From contig JANQGL010000222.1 of assembly GCA_028277325.1 (NCBI GenBank), forward strand, positions 1 through 8,130: a DNA stretch of 8,130 nucleotides, read 5' to 3'. Origin of the DNA: Magnetospira sp. Lineage in GTDB: Bacteria; Pseudomonadota; Alphaproteobacteria; Rhodospirillales; Magnetospiraceae. How positions within the stretch are numbered: position 1 is the stretch's first letter; each line of letters starts with the position of its first letter. Below, one piece after another: positions 1-5,563 of the stretch. The notes beneath the pieces are model-generated. The model saw only the letters and a program-made list of their open reading frames with translations, was not told where the DNA came from and did not search any database. The position numbers and the translations under genes were made by a program.

Positions 1-1
1 G

Positions 2-206
2 GACGTTCGCCGAGGCCGGCGTGCCGACCTACGATACGCCGGGGACGGCGGTCGAGGCCTTCATGCACATGGTGAACCGCTCCGGCGCCGATGGCGGGGT
101 CTCCATCAGCAACTCCTGGTTCTTGCGGTAGTTCACCATGTGCATGAAGGCCTCGACCGCCGTCCCCGGCGTATCGTAGGTCGGCACGCCGGCCTCGGCG
201 AACGTC
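2..206. repeat. 76-bp perfect inverted repeat (2-77 / 131-206)
   Basis: Bases 2-77 are the exact reverse complement of 131-206, with a 53-base spacer (78-130). The arms cease to match at position 1 versus 207 and at 78 versus 130. Both arms carry the same ligase coding sequence (around AGVPTYDTPGTAVEAFMHMVN). The right arm and the spacer continue the gene in the expected direction; the left arm turns it back on itself. A natural 76-bp identical hairpin inside a coding region is unlikely, so I infer a chimeric fold-back at a contig end. Confidence 0.95.
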
Positions 207-1486
207 GTGCGCGCCGCGGCGACCGAGCTTTCGCCGACCCAGTTGGTCAGCAGGTTGGCCTTGGTCGCCGCGGCGACCTCGATCACCGCCCGCGCCGCCT
301 CCAGGCTTTCGCCGTCGGCGGTCGGCACGTGCATGACCAGGAGCGCGTCCACCTCGCGCGACTCGAGCAGCACCCGCGCCGCGTCGGCATAGCGCTGCCC
401 CGGCGCGGCGCCCTGAATGTCGACCGGATTGCCGCGCGACCAGCCGGCCGGCAGGATCCCGTCGAGCCGTTCGAGGGTGGCCTCGGACAACGGCGCCAGA
501 CGGCCGCCGGCATGGATCAACTCGTCCACCGCCATCACCCCGATCCCGCCGCCGTTGGTAATGATTCCCAGTCGGTCGCCCTTGATCGGGCGCGACCGGG
601 CCAGCGTCTCCACGGCCGAGAAGATTTCGCCGATGCTGTCCACCCGCAGCATGCCGGCGCGCCGGAACGCGGCGTCGTAGACCGCGTCGATCCCGGCCAG
701 GGCGCCGGTGTGGGTGGCGGCGGCGCGCGCGCCTTCGGCCACCCAGCCGGACTTGATCACGATCACCGGCTTGTTGCGGGCCGCCGCCCGGCCGGCCGAC
801 ATGAAGTCGCGCCGCTTGTGAATCGATTCGATATACAGCAGGATCGCATGGGTATAGGGGTCGCTGCCCAGGTAGTCGATCACGTCGCCGAAGTCGGCGT
901 CGGCGCATTCGCCCAGCGACACGAAATGCGAAAACCCGATGCCATGCGCATGCGCCCAGTCGAGCACCGCCATGCAGACCGAACCGGACTGCGACACGAA
1001 GGCGATGCGGCCGGAAAACGCCGGCAGATGCGCCATGCTGGCGTTGAGGTTCTGGCGCGCCACCAGAAGGCCGATGCTCTCCGGACCCAGGATCCGCATG
1101 CCGTGGCGCCGCGCCTCGTCCAGCATCGCCCGGGTCAGGGTCCGGCCGCTGCCGTCGGCCGCCAGGCCGGTCTTCATCCCGGAGGCGACGACCACCGCGG
1201 CCCGCGTCCCGAACGCGCCGAGCCGGCCGATGGCGTCGGGCACGCTGGGCGCCGGGATGCACAGGATCGCCAGATCGGGAACCAGGGGCAGGCTTTCCAC
1301 CGTGCGGTAGGCCAGCACCCCGGCGATCGACAGGCGGCGCGGGTTGACCGGCATGATCGGCCCGCGGAATCCGCCGGTCAGAAGGTTGTGCATCACCCGG
1401 GCGCCGATCGATCCGCTGCGGTCGGAGGCCCCGATCACCGCGATCGATTGCGGCTTGAACAGCTTTTCGAGGTTTTTCGTGGCCAT
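29..1486 (-). CDS. NDP-forming acyl-CoA/acetate-CoA ligase, 3' part missing
   Basis: This is the N-terminal part of an NDP-forming acyl-CoA ligase of the acetate-CoA ligase/Pat-like family, which converts acyl-CoA and NDP to acid, CoA and NTP, or the reverse. Residues 1-135 form a CoA-binding Rossmann domain (IAVIGASDR near 15-23). Residues 155-290 are a succinyl-CoA ligase-like domain with SQSGS at 165-169 and the phosphohistidine segment THTGALAG, His at 259. A second ligase domain follows from about 305 (NGGGIG). The ATP-grasp domain expected behind these is absent. Family-like sequence runs to about residue 470 (NQELLMETPPSAPER); the last 14 residues and the stop are read from an inverted copy of the gene's own sequence, so they are probably not real. 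I chose the ATG at 1486 because the protein then begins MATKNLEKLF before the Rossmann fold and sits behind a promoter at 1530-1558. A longer reading frame from 1729 would run through tRNA-Cys and is rejected. Confidence 0.85.
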   Translation of the reverse strand: MATKNLEKLFKPQSIAVIGASDRSGSIGARVMHNLLTGGFRGPIMPVNPRRLSIAGVLAYRTVESLPLVPDLAILCIPAPSVPDAIGRLGAFGTRAAVVVASGMKTGLAADGSGRTLTRAMLDEARRHGMRILGPESIGLLVARQNLNASMAHLPAFSGRIAFVSQSGSVCMAVLDWAHAHGIGFSHFVSLGECADADFGDVIDYLGSDPYTHAILLYIESIHKRRDFMSAGRAAARNKPVIVIKSGWVAEGARAAATHTGALAGIDAVYDAAFRRAGMLRVDSIGEIFSAVETLARSRPIKGDRLGIITNGGGIGVMAVDELIHAGGRLAPLSEATLERLDGILPAGWSRGNPVDIQGAAPGQRYADAARVLLESREVDALLVMHVPTADGESLEAARAVIEVAAATKANLLTNWVGESSVAAARTTFAEAGVPTYDTPGTAVEAFMHMVNYRKNQELLMETPPSAPERFTMCMKASTAVPGVS

Positions 1487-1529
1487 GTTCCATCCACTGG
1501 CGGTGCGCGGACCGGGACCGTCCCCCCGG

Positions 1530-1558
1530 AGTATAGGAATGCCCGTGCTGCACCGCAA
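1530..1558 (-). promoter_or_regulatory. sigma70-type promoter of the acyl-CoA ligase gene
   Basis: On the minus strand TTGCGG (1558-1553) and TATACT (1535-1530) are separated by 17 bases, close to the housekeeping consensus. Transcription would start near 1523, giving a leader of roughly 37 bases before the ATG at 1486. It lies between tRNA-Cys and the ligase, so the ligase need not depend on read-through from the tRNAs. Confidence 0.6.
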
Positions 1559-1661
1559 CATGGATTGGCGCGCCGACCAAGTGCCCGTCCACGACCGCGC
1601 CGCGGGCGCGCGCGGCCGTTCGGAGCCGGGCCTGGCGGGTCGGGAGGAAGAGGAGGGAAGA

Positions 1662-1735
1662 TGGAGGCGCGGACCAGATTCGAACTGGTGTACACGGCTT
1701 TGCAGGCCGCTGCGTAGCCACTCCGCCACCGCGCC
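1662..1735 (-). tRNA. tRNA-Cys (anticodon GCA)
   Basis: The minus strand gives a 74-base cloverleaf. The acceptor stem GGCGCGG pairs perfectly with CCGCGCC, followed by discriminator T and an encoded CCA. The anticodon loop reads CTGCAAA (GCA, Cys) and the T arm contains GTTCGAATC. It lies 13 bases downstream of tRNA-Asn and is probably cut from the same transcript. No T-rich intrinsic terminator follows it. Confidence 0.96.
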
Positions 1736-1748
1736 TTGGCGGGCTGGA

Positions 1749-1823
1749 TGGCTCCGGCGGTAGGATTCGAACCTACAACCCTGCGGTTAACAGCCGCATG
1801 CTCTACCGTTGAGCTACACCGGA
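1749..1823 (-). tRNA. tRNA-Asn (anticodon GTT)
   Basis: The minus strand gives a 75-base cloverleaf. The acceptor stem TCCGGTG pairs with CGCCGGA (one T-G wobble), followed by discriminator G and an encoded CCA. The anticodon loop is CTGTTAA (GTT, Asn), and the D arm (AGCTCAACGGTAGAGC) and T arm (GTTCGAATC) are typical. It is the first gene of a two-tRNA unit with tRNA-Cys, behind a good promoter at 1888-1916. Confidence 0.96.
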
Positions 1824-1887
1824 TCAGCCGACCCATGGGCCGCGCCGCTGGCGGCCGGACGAGGCACCGAGGCGCGGCAGGGATCGG

Positions 1888-1916
1888 ACCATAGAGGCTG
1901 CGTTTGCGCCGGTCAA
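1888..1916 (-). promoter_or_regulatory. sigma70-type promoter of the tRNA-Asn/tRNA-Cys unit
   Basis: On the minus strand TTGACC (1916-1911) and TATGGT (1893-1888) are separated by 17 bases. The predicted start is near 1881, giving a 5' leader of about 58 bases that RNase P would remove from tRNA-Asn. It is divergent from the pcm promoter, with about 50 bases between the two -35 elements. Confidence 0.6.
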
Positions 1917-1941
1917 GCGGTTGATTCGCTCGCCGCGCCAA

Positions 1942-1960
1942 GCCCTCCGAGGGCGTTTTT
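1942..1960 (+). terminator. possible short plus-strand terminator between divergent promoters
   Basis: GCCCT and AGGGC (1942-1946 / 1950-1954) form a 5-bp GC-rich stem with a 3-base loop, then one G and five T (1956-1960). It looks like a small intrinsic terminator on the plus strand, yet no plus-strand gene lies upstream. It might stop antisense transcription across the tRNAs from entering pcm, or be fortuitous. The stem is short, so confidence is low. Confidence 0.3.
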
Positions 1961-1966
1961 GCGGCG

Positions 1967-1995
1967 TTGTCTTCGCCTCCCCGGCCGACTATAAC
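1967..1995 (+). promoter_or_regulatory. sigma70-type promoter of the pcm-rhodanese-tolC-popZ unit
   Basis: TTGTCT (1967-1972) and TATAAC (1990-1995) are separated by 17 bases. The predicted start near 2002 gives a leader of about 34 bases before the ATG at 2036, enough for the GGGGGAA ribosome-binding sequence around 2022-2028. It faces away from the tRNA promoter. Confidence 0.6.
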
Positions 1996-2035
1996 TCCGG
2001 TCGAGGAGCAAGACTGTCTGCGGGGGAAACAGATC

Positions 2036-2689
2036 ATGGACTTCGCCTTGGCGCGCCACAACATGGTCGAAAGCCAGATTCGGGCCAACCGGGTCACCGA
2101 CCCTCTGATCATCGCGGCGATGGCCGAGGTGCCGCGCGAGAGATTCGTGCCGCAACGGCTGCAGGGCGTCGCCTACATGGACGACAGCCTGCCGGTCGGC
2201 GAGGGGCGCGCCCTGATGGAGCCGATGGCCCTGGCCCGCCTGCTGCAGGCGGCGGAAATCCGTCCCGACGACGTGGCGCTCGACGTCGCCTGCGGGACCG
2301 GCTACACCGCCGCCGTGCTGGCGCGGCTGGCCAGCACCGTGGTGGCGGTCGACAGCGACACCCGGCTGGTCGCCCAGGCGACCCGCAACCTGACCGACCT
2401 GGAAGTCGACACGGTGGCGGTGATCGACGGGCCGCTGGCCGAGGGCTATCCCCGCCAGGCCCCCTACGACGTGATCCTGTTCGAGGGCGCGGTGGCGGCG
2501 GTGCCGCAGAGCATCCTCGACCAGTTGGCCGAGGGCGGCCGCCTGGTCGCGGTGGTCAACCCGACCGGCCGGATCGGCAGCGCCCGTCTGTTCACGCGGG
2601 TCGATGGCGTGGTCGGCGCGCGGGCGCTGTTCGAAATCGGCATTCCGCCCTTGCCCGAGTTCGCCGCCGCCCCCAGGTTCACGTTCTGA
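2036..2689 (+). CDS. protein-L-isoaspartate O-methyltransferase family protein (divergent)
   Basis: A 217-residue SAM-dependent methyltransferase of the PCMT fold, the usual length for the family, predicted cytosolic. Visible marks are the N-terminal segment MVESQIRANRVTD (10-22), VPRERFVP (32-39), the SAM-binding motif I LDVACGTGY (82-90), and the acidic strand end VVAVDSD (102-108). Genuine isoaspartyl repair enzymes carry a GQTISQP-like motif with a catalytic Ser before motif I; here the aligned stretch is GRALMEP (57-63), so that Ser is replaced by Met. The protein may therefore have another substrate, or be inactive in isoaspartate repair; the fold itself is clear. I preferred the ATG at 2036 to upstream starts because it follows GGGGGAA and lies downstream of the promoter's expected transcription start. 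It heads the unit leading to tolC and popZ. Confidence 0.9.
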   Translation: MDFALARHNMVESQIRANRVTDPLIIAAMAEVPRERFVPQRLQGVAYMDDSLPVGEGRALMEPMALARLLQAAEIRPDDVALDVACGTGYTAAVLARLASTVVAVDSDTRLVAQATRNLTDLEVDTVAVIDGPLAEGYPRQAPYDVILFEGAVAAVPQSILDQLAEGGRLVAVVNPTGRIGSARLFTRVDGVVGARALFEIGIPPLPEFAAAPRFTF

Positions 2690-2711
2690 CGTCCGCCGCT
2701 CCCGGTCCGCC

Positions 2712-2751
2712 GGCGCCGCCCGCGCGGTCCCGGGCCGGGGGGCGGTGCGCC
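2712..2751 (+). other. GC-rich hairpin between pcm and the rhodanese gene
   Basis: GGCGC-CGCCC (2712-2721) pairs with GGGCG-GT-GCGCC (2740-2751), a 10-bp stem with a 2-base bulge in the 93-base gap. No T run follows, so it is not a standard terminator. It may stabilise the upstream message or slow polymerase; otherwise it may simply reflect base composition. Confidence 0.35.
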
Positions 2752-2782
2752 CTTCGCACAAACGGACGGGGAACAGCAGGCC

Positions 2783-3115
2783 GTGGATCAGGCGGTCCCC
2801 TTCAATATCGACGTCCATCATCTGCGCGACATGATGGCGCGCGACGAGGCATTTCACGTTCTCGACATCCGCGAGCCCTGGGAAACCGGCATCTGCGGGT
2901 TCGACGGCAGCCTGATGGTGCCGATGCGCACCCTGCCGGCGCGGCTCGCCGAACTGCCGCGCGACAAACCGCTGGTGGTGGTCTGCCACCACGGCGTGCG
3001 CAGCCTGCACGCCACCCAATGGCTGCGCCACATGGGCGTCGACAATGCCGTCAACCTGCAGGGCGGCATCGACGCCTGGGCCCGGCAAATCGACCCCGGA
3101 TGCCCGACCTATTGA
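2783..3115 (+). CDS. single-domain rhodanese-like protein
   Basis: A 110-residue single rhodanese domain, similar in size to GlpE/PspE-type sulfurtransferases and without a signal peptide, so probably cytosolic. Recognisable elements are LDIREPWE (27-34, usually LDVREPWE), the active-site loop CHHGVRS (68-74) with persulfide-forming Cys68 and Arg73 in the C-x4-R arrangement, and the C-terminal NLQGGIDAWA (91-100). It could transfer sulfane sulfur from a donor to a thiophilic acceptor; the donor and acceptor cannot be read from sequence. The start is the GTG at 2783, preceded by GGGGAA about ten bases upstream; the first downstream ATG would remove part of the domain's first strand. It lies 94 bases after pcm and appears co-transcribed with it. 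Confidence 0.9.
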   Translation: MDQAVPFNIDVHHLRDMMARDEAFHVLDIREPWETGICGFDGSLMVPMRTLPARLAELPRDKPLVVVCHHGVRSLHATQWLRHMGVDNAVNLQGGIDAWARQIDPGCPTY

Positions 3116-3315
3116 CCGGCCGCCGTCCGAATGGTGTTGCAATACGGTCCCTTACGGTTTTCTTAACCCCTCATCAAGCACTTGGTTCTATTGTAATCGT
3201 CGACCGGTCCCGTTAATCTCCCGGAAGAGTGCCGGGACGCGGGTCGCGCCCGGCAGATGTTTGGGGAGCCGGCGGCGCGTCGCGCCTTGACCGGCGTGTG
3301 AGGAGAGACGGTGGC
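3116..3315 (+). promoter_or_regulatory. AT-richer 200-bp gap before tolC, possible regulatory region
   Basis: The gap between rhodanese and tolC contains the most AT-rich patch nearby (about 3135-3220) and could hold an internal promoter, but I find no -35/-10 pair with normal spacing. It has TTAA-N7-TCAA at 3163-3177, one base off the alphaproteobacterial CtrA pattern TTAA-N7-TTAA. A 6-bp hairpin TCCCGG / CCGGGA (3219-3224 / 3232-3237) is followed by purine-rich sequence leading to the tolC ribosome-binding site. Function is inference only. Confidence 0.3.
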
Positions 3316-4707
3316 ATGATCAGGTTTCCGGTAGTGCTGGCAATGGGGATGGGGCTCTGCCTGCACGGCGCGGACTCGGGCGCGATGACCCTCGAGGAGG
3401 CGTTGGCGGCCGCCTACGCCAACAACCCGACCCTGAAGGCCCAGCAGGCCAGCCTGCGGGCGGCCGACGAACTGGTGGCGCAGGCGCTGTCCAACTGGCG
3501 TCCGACGGTATCCGGCAGCGCCACCTACGGACACGAGGTCGACACCCTGAATTCGCGGTCCGGGACGCAGCGCACCCAATACCGCACGCCGCGCTCGATC
3601 GGCGCGACGGTCACCCAGAACCTGTACCGGGGCGGCCGCACCGTCGCCGAGACGGCACGCGCCGAGGCCCAGGTGATGGGCGCCCGGGCCGATCTGGTGG
3701 TGCAGGAACAGAACGTACTGCTCGACGCGGTGACCGCCTATCTCAACGTGCTGCGCGACGCGGCGGTGCTGCGCCTCAACGTGAGCAACGAGGAAGTGCT
3801 GCGCCGCCAGCTGGAGGCGACCCAGGACCGGTTCCGGGTCGGCGAGATCACCCGCACCGACGTCAGCCAGGCCGAGGCGCGGCTCGCCGGCGCGACCGCC
3901 GACCGCATCCGGGCCGAGGGCGACCTCGAGGTGTCGCGCGCCAACTTCCTCAACATCGTCGGCGTGGCGCCGCACGACCTGGTCGCTCCGGTGGTCAACA
4001 CGGCCCTGCCCGGCGACCGCGAGGAGGCGATTCGTCTCGCCATGGAAGCCAACCCCTCGGTCCTCTCGGCCGGTTACGACGAACAGGCGGCGCGCGAGGA
4101 CATCGATCTGGTGCGCGGCGAACTGCTGCCCACGGTCACCCTGTCGGGGACCGCGTCGCGCAGCCTGGACTCGGTCTCCGAGACCTCGTCCAACAACAAT
4201 TTCGAGGCCCTGGTCACCCTTTCGGTGCCGCTGTATCAGTCCGGCTCGGTGTACTCGCGGCTGCGCGAGGCGCGCCAGACCGCCGGCCAGCAGCGGATGC
4301 TGCTCGAACAGGCGCGGCGCAGCGCCATCGAGGCGGCCTCGCAGGCGTGGGACGAGCTGGTCAGCACGCGGGCCCGCATCCAGTCCATCGGCGCCCAGAT
4401 CACCGCCGCCGAGGTGGCCCTGGACGGCGTCAAGCGGGAGGCCACGGTGGGCTCGCGCACGGTGCTCGACGTGCTCGACGCGGAGCAGGAACTGCTCGAC
4501 GCCAAGGTCGACCTGGTGCGGGCGCAGCGCGACGAGATGGTGGCGGTGTTCAACCTCAAGTCGGCCATCGGCCAGATGACCGCGGCGGGCCTCGATCTTC
4601 GGGTCGCGCCCTACGACCCGACCCTGCACTATGAAGAAGTGCGCGACCGGTGGTTCGGCGGAACCAGCTCCGGCGATGCCAGCGACCCGGCCGCCGGAGG
4701 CGAATGA
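3316..4707 (+). CDS. TolC-family outer-membrane channel (type I secretion)
   Basis: A 463-residue outer-membrane efflux protein. TolC trimers form a channel-tunnel across the outer membrane and periplasm and dock to an inner-membrane exporter and its HlyD-type adaptor. The N-terminus is a short hydrophobic signal (about 1-23, ending near ADSGA) followed by the characteristic MTLEEALAAAYANNPTL (24-40). The family's internal duplication is visible: VGEITRTDVSQAEARL (175-190) and VGSRTVLDVLDAEQELLDAK (378-397) occupy equivalent helix positions, and each half ends with LNIVG or LKSAIG. QNLYRGG (101-107) and VPLYQSGSV (304-312) are typical strand-to-helix turns. The start at 3316 follows AGGAGA at 3301-3306; a longer reading from 3229 would add residues ahead of the signal peptide. 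popZ follows after 51 bases. The matching exporter and adaptor genes are the convergent minus-strand pair at the right end of the window. Confidence 0.95.
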   Translation: MIRFPVVLAMGMGLCLHGADSGAMTLEEALAAAYANNPTLKAQQASLRAADELVAQALSNWRPTVSGSATYGHEVDTLNSRSGTQRTQYRTPRSIGATVTQNLYRGGRTVAETARAEAQVMGARADLVVQEQNVLLDAVTAYLNVLRDAAVLRLNVSNEEVLRRQLEATQDRFRVGEITRTDVSQAEARLAGATADRIRAEGDLEVSRANFLNIVGVAPHDLVAPVVNTALPGDREEAIRLAMEANPSVLSAGYDEQAAREDIDLVRGELLPTVTLSGTASRSLDSVSETSSNNNFEALVTLSVPLYQSGSVYSRLREARQTAGQQRMLLEQARRSAIEAASQAWDELVSTRARIQSIGAQITAAEVALDGVKREATVGSRTVLDVLDAEQELLDAKVDLVRAQRDEMVAVFNLKSAIGQMTAAGLDLRVAPYDPTLHYEEVRDRWFGGTSSGDASDPAAGGE

Positions 4708-4758
4708 CAACGCCCGTGCCGGCGAACGGCGACGCGGGCCGCGAGGTGCAATGAGCGG

Positions 4759-5475
4759 ATGAGCGAACAGGCAACCGGCCAACAGGAACCGTCGATGGAG
4801 GACATCCTTGCCTCCATCCGGCGCATTCTCTCGGAAGACGGCGAGGAGGCCGAAGGCGAGGCTGCGCCGGCCCCCGAGCCGGAGCCGGAGCCCGAGCCCG
4901 AGCCCGATCCCGCGCCGGAACCGGAACCCGAACCCGAGCCGGAGAGCGGCGTCGAGATGTCGCAGGACGACCTGGACGCCCTGTTCGATTCCCCGACCAC
5001 CGAACCGGAACCGGAGCCCGAACCGGAGCCCGAGTTCGAGCCGGAACCGGAACCGGAACCGGAACCGGAAATCGACCTCGAGGACGATCACGTCGAGGAG
5101 CCGGAACCCGAACCGGAGCCGGAGCCCGAACCGGAGCCCGCGCCCGAGCCGGTGGCGGCGATGCCGCCGCCACCGCCGCCGCAGCCGGACGTGCTGGAGC
5201 TGACGCCGGCCATGATGGCCTCGGCCGAGCACATCATGTCGACCCAGACCATCGACCGCTCGACCGACGTGCTGGCCGACCTGGCGCGTCAGATCCTGTC
5301 GAAGCGCGACGTGGCGGTGGGCACCCGCGACCTGACCCTCGAAGGGCTGGTCCGCGAGATCCTCAGGCCGCTGCTCAAGGAATGGCTGGACCAGAACCTG
5401 CCCTATCTGATCGAGCGGCTGGTCAAGAAGGAAATCGACCACATGATCAACCGCGCCGAGCGGCTCGATCGCTGA
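4759..5475 (+). CDS. popZ: PopZ-type polar organizing protein (DUF2497)
   Basis: A 238-residue PopZ homologue. In Caulobacter, PopZ self-assembles into a cell-pole matrix that anchors the ParB-bound centromere and recruits cell-cycle regulators. The three-part build is complete: an N-terminal partner-binding helix EPSMEDILASIRRILSEDGE (10-29), a Pro/Glu-rich linker (about 30-145), and a C-terminal oligomerisation region with helices at 165-183 and 193-235 containing LVREILRPLLKEWLDQNLP (197-215). The linker is unusually regular, mostly alternating PE, and is split by MSQDDLDALFDS (67-78) and IDLEDDHVEE (105-114). PPPPPPQP follows at 136-143. The start is the ATG at 4759, with GAGG 12 bases upstream; a 3-codon reading frame (4751-4762) overlaps this start. 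It shares the tolC transcript and ends at a strong terminator. valS, which I would expect next by alphaproteobacterial synteny, does not follow. Confidence 0.93.
   Translation: MSEQATGQQEPSMEDILASIRRILSEDGEEAEGEAAPAPEPEPEPEPEPDPAPEPEPEPEPESGVEMSQDDLDALFDSPTTEPEPEPEPEPEFEPEPEPEPEPEIDLEDDHVEEPEPEPEPEPEPEPAPEPVAAMPPPPPPQPDVLELTPAMMASAEHIMSTQTIDRSTDVLADLARQILSKRDVAVGTRDLTLEGLVREILRPLLKEWLDQNLPYLIERLVKKEIDHMINRAERLDR
4873..5151 (+). repeat. low-complexity Pro-Glu codon repeat inside popZ
   Basis: The tract consists mainly of hexamers of the type CCN-GAR (CCGGAG, CCCGAG, CCGGAA), encoding alternating Pro-Glu in three blocks, about residues 39-61, 82-104 and 114-131. Short identical units make slippage and copy-number differences between strains likely. 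It also generates long spurious open frames rich in Arg, Gly-Ser or Phe-Arg on the other strand. Confidence 0.9.
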
Positions 5476-5523
5476 GCGGCCGGCCACCGCCGCTCGGGTT
5501 CGGTGGCCATCCGCTCTTTTTTT
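5474..5523 (+). terminator. intrinsic terminator ending the popZ unit
   Basis: GAGCGG (5474-5479) pairs with CCGCTC (5511-5516). A 2x2 internal loop follows, then GGCCACCG (5482-5489) pairs with CGGTGGCC (5501-5508) around an 11-base loop. Seven T follow immediately (5517-5523). The stem's first two bases belong to the popZ stop codon, so transcription ends right behind popZ and the next gene needs its own promoter. Confidence 0.93.
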
Positions 5524-5563
5524 CGGTAATCTTCGGGCCCTGCAACCCTAAGAGGACGCGGTC

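Noticed and set aside
1587..1640. GC-rich hairpins downstream of tRNA-Cys as a terminator
   Set aside because: Stems can be drawn but no T tract follows on the minus strand; base composition alone explains them.
140..1717. 525-codon plus-strand open frame
   Set aside because: It is antisense to the well-supported ligase gene and tRNA-Cys. The protein is Arg/Gly/Pro/His-rich with no domain, as expected from a GC-rich complement frame.
1435..2112. 225-codon minus-strand open frame
   Set aside because: It runs through both tRNA genes and the divergent promoter region; there is no recognisable domain.
1913..3142. 409-codon minus-strand open frame
   Set aside because: It is the antisense shadow of the pcm-like and rhodanese genes, with composition typical of a complement frame.
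4873..5151. possible CRISPR or tandem-array interpretation of the repeat tract
   Set aside because: Units are short hexamers in frame with popZ, without spacers of constant length.
4556..5173. minus-strand frames with Pro-Val or Ser-Gly repeats across popZ
   Set aside because: They are shadows of the same Pro-Glu repeat; PopZ has clear N- and C-terminal homology in the plus frame.
3163..5487. 774-codon minus-strand open frame with Phe-Arg repeats
   Set aside because: It is antisense to tolC and popZ; the FRFR repeats simply mirror the popZ Pro-Glu codons.
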